A stretch of 64,000 bases of DNA from Micromonospora zamorensis (GTDB lineage: Bacteria; Actinomycetota; Actinomycetes; Mycobacteriales; Micromonosporaceae). Below the pieces are notes generated by a model. The model was not told where the DNA came from and did not search any database. It saw only the letters and a list, made by a program, of their open reading frames with translations. The stretch lies in assembly GCF_900090275.1 (NCBI RefSeq), contig NZ_LT607755.1, forward strand, positions 3,906,001 to 3,970,000, given 5' to 3'. A program made the translations under genes and the position numbers. Shown one piece after another: positions 53,393-61,741 of the stretch (the stretch's first letter is position 1; every line of letters starts with the position of its first letter).

Positions 53393-55468
53393 ATGACCTA
53401 CCGACTCGGTGTGGACGTGGGGGGAACGTTCACCGACATCCTGCTGATCGACGAGGCGACCGGAGAGACCTACCGGGCCAAGACCTCCTCCACGCCCGAG
53501 GACCAGTCCATCGGGGTGCTGCGTGGCATCGAGCGGGCCTGCGAGGCCGCCGGCGTGCCCATGTCGGACATCACTGAGGTGTTCCACGGCACCACGGTCG
53601 CCACGAACGCGATCCTCGAAGGCAAGGGCGCCCGGGTTGGGCTGGTCACCACCGACGGCTTCCGGCAGGTGCTCCAGATCGCCCGTTCCTTCGTGCCAGG
53701 TGGCCTGGCCGGCTGGATCATCTGGCCGAAGCCGGAGCCACTGGCGGCGCTGGAGGACACCGTGGAGGTCGTCGGCAGGATCGGCGCCGACGGCGCGGTG
53801 GTGACCGAACTCGACGAGGCTGACGTCCGTACGAAGCTGCGCAAGCTCCGCGCGCAGGGCATCGAGGCGTTGAGCGTCAGCCTGATCAACTCTTACGCCA
53901 ACCCGCAGCACGAGCGCCGGGTGGCCGAGCTGTCCGCCGAGGAGCTTCCGGGCGTACCTGTGTCGCTGTCGTCCTCGGTGTTGCCGGAGCTTCGCGAGTA
54001 CGAGCGGACCATCACCACCGTCGCGAACGCGGCCGTGCAGCCGCAGGTGGCGCGCTACGTGGCCAACCTTGAGGCGCAGCTGCGCGAGTCCGGGGTGGAC
54101 GGCCGGCTGTGCATCCTGCGCAGCGACGGTGGTCTGGTCTCCGCGGCCGTCGCCGCGGACAACCCGGTGAACCTGCTGCTGTCCGGCCCTGCCGGCGGGG
54201 TTACCGGTGCGACCTGGGTGGCGGAGCAGGCCGGCTACCCGGACTTCCTGACCTTCGACATGGGCGGCACCTCCACCGACGTCGCCCTGGTTCAGGGGCT
54301 CACGCCGCGGGTGGGTCGGGAGACCACGGTCGGGGACCTCAAGGTCCGCGCCACCTCCGTCGACGTACGAACCGTGGGTGCCGGTGGCGGATCCATCGCC
54401 CACGTACCGCCGTTGACCCAGGCGCTCCGGGTAGGGCCGCAGTCGGCCGGCGCCGCACCCGGTCCTGCCGCGTACGCGGCGGGCGGTGAGCAACCGACGG
54501 TGACCGACGCGAACGTGGTGCTCGGCTACCTGCCCACCGAACTGGCCGGTGGCGAGATCACGCTGGACCGTGCGGCGGCACGAGCAGCGGTGAAGTCGAT
54601 CGCCGACGCCACCGGTTTGGAGTCGGTCGAGGCCGCCGCCGCGGGCATCATCGACATCGTCAACGAGAACATGTTCGGGGCGTTGCGGCTGGTGTCGGTG
54701 CAGCAGGGCTTCGACCCGCGCGACTACGCACTGGTGGCCTTCGGTGGCGCCGGCCCGTTGCACGCCAACGCTCTCGGCAGACTGACCGGGGCCTGGCCGG
54801 TGATCATTCCGCCGTCGCCGGGAGTGCTGTGCGCCTACGGCGACGCGACGACCAATCTGCGCGACGAGTCAGTGCGGACGTTGGTGCGCCGCTTCAACGA
54901 GATGACCGACGAGAGCCTTCGCGGGGTGCTCACCGAACTCGCGGACAAGGCGTGCTCCACGCTCAGCGATCAGGGCGTACCCGAGGATGAGCAGCACGTC
55001 GTCTACTCCGCCGACCTGCGCTACCACGGACAGGGTTTCGAGATCCCGGTGGCAGTCGACATCGACGCCTTCGACGGGGCCGGCGGTGGGCTGGCCGCCC
55101 TGCGGTCGGCGTTCGACGCCGATCACCAACGACTGTTCTCCTTCGTTCTCGATGCCGAACACGAGCTGGTGACCGTCCGGGCCACCGCTCACGGTCCCCG
55201 GCCCCAGGTCGCCGCGCCCGAGCTGGAGCATGGTGACGCGGACCCGAGCCCCGCGATGCGGGCCCACCACCGCATCTGGGTCGAGGGCGCGGAAGTGGAA
55301 GCCGGCATCTACGACCGGGCCCTGCTGCGAGCGGGCAACGTCGTACCCGGTCCGGCGATCATCACCGAGATGGACTCCACCACCCTCGTGCTGCCCGGGC
55401 ACACGGCTGCGGTGCACCCGAGCGGCAGCCTCCTCATCCGCCCCGCCGACACCCACCGGGAGAACTGA
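53393..55468 (+). CDS. hyuA: Hydantoinase/oxoprolinase subunit A (HyuA-like)
   Basis: 691 residues, full length. ASKHA-type ATP-binding fold: RLGVDVGGTFTDILLID at the start, HGTTVATNAILEGKG, and the middle DMGGTSTDVALV; C-terminal segments FGGAGPLHANALG and EMDSTTLVLPG. Strong GGAGG ribosome site. With HyuB it forms an ATP-dependent amidohydrolase of cyclic imides (for example N-methylhydantoin or 5-oxoproline) or a ketone carboxylase. Ten bases after the CoA-transferase gene. Confidence 0.9.
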   Translation: MTYRLGVDVGGTFTDILLIDEATGETYRAKTSSTPEDQSIGVLRGIERACEAAGVPMSDITEVFHGTTVATNAILEGKGARVGLVTTDGFRQVLQIARSFVPGGLAGWIIWPKPEPLAALEDTVEVVGRIGADGAVVTELDEADVRTKLRKLRAQGIEALSVSLINSYANPQHERRVAELSAEELPGVPVSLSSSVLPELREYERTITTVANAAVQPQVARYVANLEAQLRESGVDGRLCILRSDGGLVSAAVAADNPVNLLLSGPAGGVTGATWVAEQAGYPDFLTFDMGGTSTDVALVQGLTPRVGRETTVGDLKVRATSVDVRTVGAGGGSIAHVPPLTQALRVGPQSAGAAPGPAAYAAGGEQPTVTDANVVLGYLPTELAGGEITLDRAAARAAVKSIADATGLESVEAAAAGIIDIVNENMFGALRLVSVQQGFDPRDYALVAFGGAGPLHANALGRLTGAWPVIIPPSPGVLCAYGDATTNLRDESVRTLVRRFNEMTDESLRGVLTELADKACSTLSDQGVPEDEQHVVYSADLRYHGQGFEIPVAVDIDAFDGAGGGLAALRSAFDADHQRLFSFVLDAEHELVTVRATAHGPRPQVAAPELEHGDADPSPAMRAHHRIWVEGAEVEAGIYDRALLRAGNVVPGPAIITEMDSTTLVLPGHTAAVHPSGSLLIRPADTHREN

Positions 55469-55470
55469 CC

Positions 55471-57342
55471 ATGGCACGCCTCATCGAGACCGCTACCGGA
55501 CCGCTTCGCTCCGTGGATGTCGACCTGGTCACCATCGACCTGATCGAGAACGGGCTGCGCAACGCCCGCTACGAGATGGACGAGGTGCTCTTCCGGACCG
55601 CGCTGTCGCCGGGGATCCGTGAACAGCACGACGAGTTTCCGCTGATCGCCAACCCGGACGGCAAGATGATGGTGGGACAGTTCGGGCTGTCCATCCCCGA
55701 CTTCCTGGAAAACTTCGACGGCGACATCGAGGAGGGCGACGTCCTGCTGACGTCGGACCCCTACTCCTGCGGTGCGGCGATCAGCCACGCGAACGACTGG
55801 CTCGTGGTGCTGCCCATCTTCTTCGAGGGCCGCATCGTGGGTTGGGCGGCGATGTTCGGGCACATGTCCGACGTCGGCGGCAAGACACCGGCGTCGATGC
55901 CGACCGATGCCCGCACCATCTTCGAGGAGGGCGTGGTGATCCCGCCCTTCAAGCTGTACCGCGAGGGCGTGCTCGCCGAGGACCCCCTGCGGATCATCCT
56001 CAACCAGGTGCGGAAGCCCGACTGGAACCGCGCCGACCTCAACGGCATCGTCGCGGCGTGCCGGACCGCTTCCCGCCGGGTCCAGGAGATGTGCGCCCGG
56101 TTCGGGGTGGACACCTACAACTCCGCGCTCGACCAGCTCCTGGACCGCAACTACCGGGCGATGAAAGTCCTGCTCGGAGCGGTCTTCAAGGAGGGCGAGA
56201 CGCTGTCGTTCACCGACTACATCTGCGACGACGGCCTCGGCTACGGCCCCTACGAGCTCAAGCTCAGCCTGACCCGCACCGGTGACAAGGTGCTGTTGGA
56301 CTTCACCGGCAGCAGCCCGCAGGCGCAGGGTCCGATCAACTACTACATCAACGAGAACCTCGTCCGGATGTTCTTCGGCATCTACATGATCACCGTCGCC
56401 GACCCGCAGATCCTCTGGAACGACGGCTTCTACCCGCTGGTCGACGTCACGATCCCCGACGATTCGTTCTGGAAGCCCAAGTATCCTGCCGCCCTCAACG
56501 CGCGTAACCACGGGATCGGTCGCGTCTTCGACCTGTTCGGCGGCCTGCTCGGTCAGACGAACCCCGGGCTGCTCAACGCGGCCGGCTTCTCGTCATCGCC
56601 GCACTTCATGTATTCGGGCACCTACGGGCCGGGTGAGCGCAAGGGCGAGTGGTTCCAGCTGTACTCGATCGGATTCGGTGGGGTTCCCGGCCGGCCGGTG
56701 GGCGACGGCCCGGACGGCCACTCGCTGTGGCCGTCGTTCGTCAACATCCCGTGCGAGTACCTGGAGTCCTACTATCCGCTGCGGATCGAACGCTGGGAGA
56801 CCATCGCGGACACGGGTGGCGCCGGGCTCCATCGCGGCGGGAACGGCGTCGACGTGGCCTACCGGTTCCTGGAGGCCGGCACGATCGCGATCCACGACGA
56901 CCGCTGGCTCACCTATCCGTGGGGGGTCAACGGTGGCGAGCCCGGTGCACGCGGCCGCAAGTGGCTCGAACGCGCCGACGGCGGCACCGAGATCCTGGGC
57001 AGCAAGGTGCACGACGTGCCAGTAGCTCCCGGGGACGTGCTGCACTTCGTCACCTGGGGTGGCGGCGGGTGGGGCGACCCGCTCGCCCGCGACCCGGAAC
57101 TCGTCGGCCTCGAGGTCCGCCGGGGCCTGGTCAGCCCCACGGGGGCCCGCCGCTTCGGCGTGGTCTGCGACGAGGCCGGCACCGTCGACGTCGCGGCCAC
57201 CGAGGGGGTACGGGCCGAGCTGCGCCAGGGACGTCCGGACCCACTGCCCACGTTCGACATGGGACCGCCGATGGAAACCATCCTGGACCGGTGCCTGGAG
57301 GAGACCGGTCTTCCTGCTCCTCGGCCACCTGTCGCCCGATGA
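55471..57342 (+). CDS. hyuB: Hydantoinase/oxoprolinase subunit B (HyuB-like)
   Basis: 623 residues, starting two bases after the HyuA stop. Family features: DLVTIDLIENGLRNARYEMDEVLFRTALSPGIREQHD, LLTSDPYSCGAAISHANDW, the metal-site GHMSDVGGKTP, and GGAGLHRGGNGVDV with WGGGGWGDPL near the end. The catalytic partner of HyuA. The stop overlaps the cysteine hydrolase start. Confidence 0.9.
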   Translation: MARLIETATGPLRSVDVDLVTIDLIENGLRNARYEMDEVLFRTALSPGIREQHDEFPLIANPDGKMMVGQFGLSIPDFLENFDGDIEEGDVLLTSDPYSCGAAISHANDWLVVLPIFFEGRIVGWAAMFGHMSDVGGKTPASMPTDARTIFEEGVVIPPFKLYREGVLAEDPLRIILNQVRKPDWNRADLNGIVAACRTASRRVQEMCARFGVDTYNSALDQLLDRNYRAMKVLLGAVFKEGETLSFTDYICDDGLGYGPYELKLSLTRTGDKVLLDFTGSSPQAQGPINYYINENLVRMFFGIYMITVADPQILWNDGFYPLVDVTIPDDSFWKPKYPAALNARNHGIGRVFDLFGGLLGQTNPGLLNAAGFSSSPHFMYSGTYGPGERKGEWFQLYSIGFGGVPGRPVGDGPDGHSLWPSFVNIPCEYLESYYPLRIERWETIADTGGAGLHRGGNGVDVAYRFLEAGTIAIHDDRWLTYPWGVNGGEPGARGRKWLERADGGTEILGSKVHDVPVAPGDVLHFVTWGGGGWGDPLARDPELVGLEVRRGLVSPTGARRFGVVCDEAGTVDVAATEGVRAELRQGRPDPLPTFDMGPPMETILDRCLEETGLPAPRPPVAR

Positions 57343-57965
57343 GCCCCGTGCCGGACAGCAGCGACAACGGATTCGGGGGCGCGCTCCTGCCCGGCGCCCG
57401 TCCCGCGGTGCTCGTCATCGACCTGATGCGGGCCTACTTCGACCCGGCCAGCCCACTGTGCCTGCCGTCCGCGGACTGCCTGCAGTCGGCTGGCCGGGTC
57501 ATCGCCGCAGCCCGCGACCACCGGGTTCCCGTGCTGCACACCCGCGTCGCGTACGGGCCCGGCGGTGTCGACGGAGGCCTGTTCGTCCGGAAGGTCACCG
57601 CCCTTCAGCAGCTCTTCTCCGGCGGTGGCGCGATGGGTGAGCTGATGCCGCAGGTCTCCCCCGCCGAGGATGAACTGGTGCTGGTCAAGCAGTACGCCAG
57701 CGCCTTCTTCGGCACGTCGCTGGCCTCCACCCTGCGGGCGGAGCGCATCGACACCGTCGTGCTGGTCGGCGTGAGCACGAGCGGTTGTGTCCGTGCCACG
57801 GCGGTGGACGCGATCCAGCACGGCCTCGTCCCGCTGGTGGTCTCCGAAGCGGTGGCGGACCGCGCCCCCGGCCCGCACGAGGCGAGCCTGTACGACCTGC
57901 AAGCCAAGTACGCCGAGGTGATCAGCGAGGCCAGGGCCGTCGCGTACCTGTCGGAGGAGCGATGA
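57339..57965 (+). CDS. Isochorismatase-like cysteine hydrolase
   Basis: 208 residues. Catalytic triad of the superfamily: Asp28 in VLVIDLMRAYFD, Lys117 in VLVKQYASAFFGT, Cys150 in GVSTSGCVRATAVDA. This group includes N-carbamoylsarcosine amidohydrolase and maleamate amidohydrolase. Next to HyuAB, hydrolysis of an N-carbamoyl or amide product of the ring opening is the simplest reading. ATG overlaps the HyuB stop; its stop overlaps the next gene. Confidence 0.85.
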   Translation: MSPVPDSSDNGFGGALLPGARPAVLVIDLMRAYFDPASPLCLPSADCLQSAGRVIAAARDHRVPVLHTRVAYGPGGVDGGLFVRKVTALQQLFSGGGAMGELMPQVSPAEDELVLVKQYASAFFGTSLASTLRAERIDTVVLVGVSTSGCVRATAVDAIQHGLVPLVVSEAVADRAPGPHEASLYDLQAKYAEVISEARAVAYLSEER

Positions 57966-58861
57966 CAGTCATGGTCGACATCGTCGAGGTCTCGCCCCGT
58001 GACGGCCTGCAGAACGAGGCGACGCTACTCACCACCGCCGACAAGGTGGAACTCACCGAGCGGGCGGTACGCGCGGGAGCCCGGCGAGTGGAGGTGACCA
58101 GCTTCGTCAACCCCGCCCGCGTTCCGCAGATGGCGGACGCGGACGAGCTGATGGCCGCGCTCCCCCGCCACGACGGCGTCCGATACGCGGGCCTGGTGAT
58201 GAACCGCCGCGGCCTGGACCGAGCTCTGGCTGCGGGGGTCGACGAGATCAACGTCGTCGTCGTGGCCACGGACACCTTCTGCGGCCGCAACCAGGGCATG
58301 ACCACCGCCCAGGCCTGTGACACGGCCGCGGTGCTGGTGCAGGCGGCTCGCGAGGCAGGGGTGTTCACGACGGTGACAGTGGGTGCCTCGTTCGGATGCC
58401 CGTTCGAAGGCGAGGTCCCGCCGAACCGGCTGCGGGAGGTGCTCGCCCGGGTGCGGGACGTGGGTCCGGACGAACTGGCCCTCGCCGACACCATCGGAGT
58501 GGCCGTACCCTCCGACGTCACCGAACGGCTGACGCTCGCCCGGGAGATCACGCAGTCCCGCACACCGCTGCGGCTGCACCTGCACGACACCCGGCACACC
58601 GGCGTGGCCAACGCGGTCGCGGCAGTCCAGGCGGGCGTCACCACCCTCGACGCCAGCATCGGCGGAACAGGCGGTTGCCCGTTCGCACCTGCGGCGACCG
58701 GAAACGTCGCCACCGAGGATCTCGTCTACCTCTTCGACCGGATGGGGCGGCCCACCGGCCTGAATCTGGAGGAACTCACCTCGGCCGTCTCCTGGCTGCA
58801 ACGGAGGCTCGGGAAGCAACTCCCCGGCGCTCTGCTCCGGGCGGGCGGTTTTCCCGCCTGA
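57962..58861 (+). CDS. HMG-CoA lyase-like enzyme (DRE-TIM)
   Basis: 299 residues. VEVSPRDGLQNEATLLTTADKVEL carries the PRDGLQNE metal-site signature, EVTSFVNPARVPQMADADEL follows, then the barrel with HLHDTRHTGVANAV and the lyase cysteine region GTGGCPFAPAATGNVATED. It would cleave a 3-hydroxy-3-methylglutaryl- or related acyl-CoA to acetyl- or propionyl-CoA. Last gene of the operon. Confidence 0.9.
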   Translation: MTVMVDIVEVSPRDGLQNEATLLTTADKVELTERAVRAGARRVEVTSFVNPARVPQMADADELMAALPRHDGVRYAGLVMNRRGLDRALAAGVDEINVVVVATDTFCGRNQGMTTAQACDTAAVLVQAAREAGVFTTVTVGASFGCPFEGEVPPNRLREVLARVRDVGPDELALADTIGVAVPSDVTERLTLAREITQSRTPLRLHLHDTRHTGVANAVAAVQAGVTTLDASIGGTGGCPFAPAATGNVATEDLVYLFDRMGRPTGLNLEELTSAVSWLQRRLGKQLPGALLRAGGFPA

Positions 58862-58900
58862 GCCCGGCCCGGACGCTGGACCAGCTGTCACACGCCCGCC

Positions 58901-58930
58901 AGTGCGCCCCACCAGGTGGTGGGGCGCACT
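58901..58930. terminator. Bidirectional hairpin between convergent genes
   Basis: AGTGCGCCCCACCA and TGGTGGGGCGCACT pair perfectly (14 bp) around a two-base centre. It sits between the 3' ends of the convergent lyase and beta-propeller genes. There is no T run, so termination would depend on the very stable GC stem. Confidence 0.7.
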
Positions 58931-58941
58931 GCGGCGACGAC

Positions 58942-60303
58942 CTACCGGTTGCCGCCCTGGTCGTGTGGGACGGTGACGGCGACGGTGCAGCCGACCGGCC
59001 GTCCGATCTCGTCATGGCCGGTGTACGTGAGGTGGTACACCCGGTCCCCCGCGTTGCCGGCTCGTTCGGCCCGTAGCCTGCCGCTCGTGTCCGGCGTGCC
59101 AATGGCGAATCCGCTGACGTCCGCGGCGTCACCCCCGGTCACGCTGGCCAGGGTGAACGCGTTCGGGCCGAGCACCCCGTCGTGCAGGTCCACGGTGACG
59201 TTGACGTCGACCAGCTTGTGGTTCGGCGGCCACAGAACCGGTCGGTCCGGCACACAATCGAGCTGCCGTACGGGGAGTGGGTTCGCCAGGGTTGCGGTGG
59301 CGTGTCCGATGGTCGCGGTGAGCCGGCCGCCTGCTTCGTAGTACATGTGCGCGGTACGCCCGTCGAAGTAGAACGTCGGCGCGGCCGAACGGCCGAGGTC
59401 GGGCGCGGCGGACATCGAGTCGTGCACGACGCCGAGGTGAATCTCCTGGTCGAAGTCCTGCCCGACGTCCACCGCGTGCATGTTGCCGTCGGCGGCGTGG
59501 TAGATCACCAGGTTGCGGCCGTCCCAGCGCAGGAAGAACGGTCCAGAGGCGTTCGGGCCTTCGATGCCCTGCGGAGTCACGATCGGTTCCGGCTGCATGG
59601 CCCAGGTCCGCGCGTCGTTGGAGACCGCCCAGCGGATCCGCCGCGACACTGGCCCGGTCGGTCCCGGCAGCGCAGCGGTCGGGTTGTCCATGAAGAGCAT
59701 CAGGTACCGGGTGCCCAGGCGGGGCACGGACTGCTCGAACACCCGGGCGTACGAGGTCTCGCCGCCGGTCGTGTCGTCCCGGCTGACCGCCGTACCGCCG
59801 TAGCTGAAGTGGATGCCGTCGTCGGAGGTCGCGTACCGGGTGATGGAGTTCTCGCCGTGGAAGTAGAGGAAGAGCCTGCCCTCGCCCTCGATCCACACCG
59901 CGTGCGGCGAGGAGATGTGGCTGACCGTCGAGTAGTACGGCAGCCAGGTGTTGCCGATCAGGGGGTTGGCGACGTATTCGGTCCACGGACCGTTGATCGA
60001 GTCGGAGTACGCGAGGGCGATCCCACCGGGACGCTCGTGCGGTGCGTAGTACAGGTAGTAGGTGCCGAGCGGGTTGGGAAAGTAGTCGGCAGCCCGGATG
60101 ACGCTCGGGAAGATGAACTCGTTCGTCGGGTTGTAGGCGAGGGTGCCCTTGTCGAACGCGGTGCCCTGGTAGGTGAACTGGGGGAAGTCGAGCGCGGCGT
60201 CGGCGGCTGCTGGCCGGGCGCCGGCCACGGCGGCGACGAGCAGGCCGGCACTGGCGGCCGCCAGGACAGCACGTCGGGACGACGGGGTGGATGGTCTCGT
60301 CAT
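58942..60303 (-). CDS. Secreted beta-propeller glycosidase-like protein (GH43-like)
   Basis: 453 residues from the ATG at 60303 (AGAGGAAG upstream). A Tat-type signal (SSRRAVLAAASAGLLVAAVAGARPAAA) leads to repeated five-bladed-propeller elements: GTYYLYYAPHERPGGIALAYSDSINGPWTEY, YATSDDGIHFSY, RRIRWAVSNDARTW, GPFFLRWDGRNLVIYHAADG. The last 120 residues are an Ig-like domain with the PPNHKLVDVNV motif. Similar to secreted GH43/GH117-like proteins acting on plant or algal glycans. Divergent from the LacI gene with shared operators. Confidence 0.75.
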   Translation of the reverse strand: MTRPSTPSSRRAVLAAASAGLLVAAVAGARPAAADAALDFPQFTYQGTAFDKGTLAYNPTNEFIFPSVIRAADYFPNPLGTYYLYYAPHERPGGIALAYSDSINGPWTEYVANPLIGNTWLPYYSTVSHISSPHAVWIEGEGRLFLYFHGENSITRYATSDDGIHFSYGGTAVSRDDTTGGETSYARVFEQSVPRLGTRYLMLFMDNPTAALPGPTGPVSRRIRWAVSNDARTWAMQPEPIVTPQGIEGPNASGPFFLRWDGRNLVIYHAADGNMHAVDVGQDFDQEIHLGVVHDSMSAAPDLGRSAAPTFYFDGRTAHMYYEAGGRLTATIGHATATLANPLPVRQLDCVPDRPVLWPPNHKLVDVNVTVDLHDGVLGPNAFTLASVTGGDAADVSGFAIGTPDTSGRLRAERAGNAGDRVYHLTYTGHDEIGRPVGCTVAVTVPHDQGGNR

Positions 60304-60408
60304 GCGGCTTCCTCTTCGGTCGGTCAGCTCGTCGGCACGAGTGGTGCGGCGTGACGCTGAGTAAGAACACAGGGGACACCGCTCGGTGGACACCTCTGGC
60401 ATCACCGA

Positions 60409-60424
60409 GCTAATACGTATTAGC
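60409..60424. promoter_or_regulatory. LacI-family operator, site 1
   Basis: GCTAATACGTATTAGC, a perfect 16-base palindrome 105 bases before the glycosidase-like start. Confidence 0.75.
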
Positions 60425-60530
60425 ATCTATGTTTCTTGAATGCTGCGCGCTCGACCGCGTTTCTGTCAAGAGCCGGCTCGCCGCCCTCCTGGTCCGCCCG
60501 CGCCACCGCCAGCCGATCGGGAACCCGGTC

Positions 60531-60546
60531 GCTAATGCGCATTAGT
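60531..60546. promoter_or_regulatory. LacI-family operator, site 2
   Basis: GCTAATGCGCATTAGT, the same palindrome with small changes, in the middle of the divergent promoter region. Confidence 0.7.
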
Positions 60547-60629
60547 CCAGGGGGTTCATCTCCACGAAATGTTGCGGACACCCCTTGACACGTGCCGGCC
60601 CACCCACCAAGCTCCTTCCCAACACCGAG

Positions 60630-60645
60630 GCTAATACGCATTAGC
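60630..60645. promoter_or_regulatory. LacI-family operator, site 3
   Basis: GCTAATACGCATTAGC, 19 bases before the LacI start; likely mediates autoregulation. Confidence 0.75.
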
Positions 60646-60664
60646 CCCACCGGAAGGACCCGAC

Positions 60665-61711
60665 GTGACCGCTCCCCCTCGACGCGTCACCCAGCGTGAC
60701 ATCGCGCGGATGGCCGGTGTCAGTCAGGCGACCGTGTCGCTGGTGCTCAACAATCGGACCGACGCCGAGGTCCGCATCGCACCGGAGACCCGGGACCGGG
60801 TGTTGCGGGTCATCGCCGAGACCGGGTACGCCGCCGACCCCGTGGCCCGCCGCCTCGCCTCGCGGTACAACCGGATCATCGGCGTCTTCACGTACGAGCC
60901 CGCGTTCCCCAGCGGCAGCCGGGACTTCTTCCACCCGTTCCTGCTCGGCATCGAGGACTACGCCGAACGGTTCGGCTGCGACCTGCTGCTGTTCACCAGC
61001 GCGCCGGTGGTGGACGGCCGGCGACGAATCTTCCACCAGGACAACCGGCTACGTCTGGCCGACGGGTGCATCCTGCTCGGACGCGAGATCGACGGCGCGG
61101 AGCTGCACCGGCTCAACCGCGATGGATATCCGTACGTCGCCGTCGGGCGCCGGGACGACGCCGGCGGCCCGGTCCCCTACGTCGGCGCCGACTACGCCTC
61201 GGCGGTGTCCCAACTCGTCGAGATCGCGCTGCGGCACGGTCACCGCCGCCTGACGTACGTGAGCGCGGGCACCACCGCGGAATCCTCCGAAGACCGGCGC
61301 CGCGGGTTTCATGCCACCGCGGCGACCGCGGAGAGCGCGGGGCAGATGTCGGCGCTGGCCAGCGAGGCCGACGCCACCATCGACACCCTGCTGGCCGACG
61401 GGACCACCGGCGTCTTCGTCGAGGACTTCGCCACGGCGGTCGCGCTGGAGTCGGCAGCCCGTCGGCGCGGCCTGACCGTGCCCGGCGGCCTGTCGATCGT
61501 GACCCTCGGAGACCCGACGGTCGCGGTCCCCACCGACATCACGTTCACCGGATTCCGCATCCCCCGCGAGGAGATGGGCCGGCAGTCGGTCGAGGTGCTG
61601 ACGGGCGTCATCGACGGCAGCGCGGACGGCGTCCAGCAGCGACTTCTCCCCTGCGAACTCGTCGAGGGCATCACCCTCGGCACCCCTGATCCGGCGGTTG
61701 ACCGGCGCTGA
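60665..61711 (+). CDS. LacI-family transcriptional regulator
   Basis: 348 residues from a GTG preceded by CCGGAAGGA. The DNA-binding domain is QRDIARMAGVSQATVSLVLN (about residues 10-30) and hinge helix PVARR near residue 60; the ligand domain is a periplasmic-binding-protein fold (IIGVFTYEP, DGCILLGREID, PYVAVGRRD, GVFVEDFATA). It should bind the GCTAAT-ATTAGC palindromes and respond to a sugar imported by the downstream transporter. Confidence 0.9.
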   Translation: MTAPPRRVTQRDIARMAGVSQATVSLVLNNRTDAEVRIAPETRDRVLRVIAETGYAADPVARRLASRYNRIIGVFTYEPAFPSGSRDFFHPFLLGIEDYAERFGCDLLLFTSAPVVDGRRRIFHQDNRLRLADGCILLGREIDGAELHRLNRDGYPYVAVGRRDDAGGPVPYVGADYASAVSQLVEIALRHGHRRLTYVSAGTTAESSEDRRRGFHATAATAESAGQMSALASEADATIDTLLADGTTGVFVEDFATAVALESAARRRGLTVPGGLSIVTLGDPTVAVPTDITFTGFRIPREEMGRQSVEVLTGVIDGSADGVQQRLLPCELVEGITLGTPDPAVDRR

Positions 61712-61741
61712 GCGGTCGATCGCGCAACTGGAAGGAAAAAC

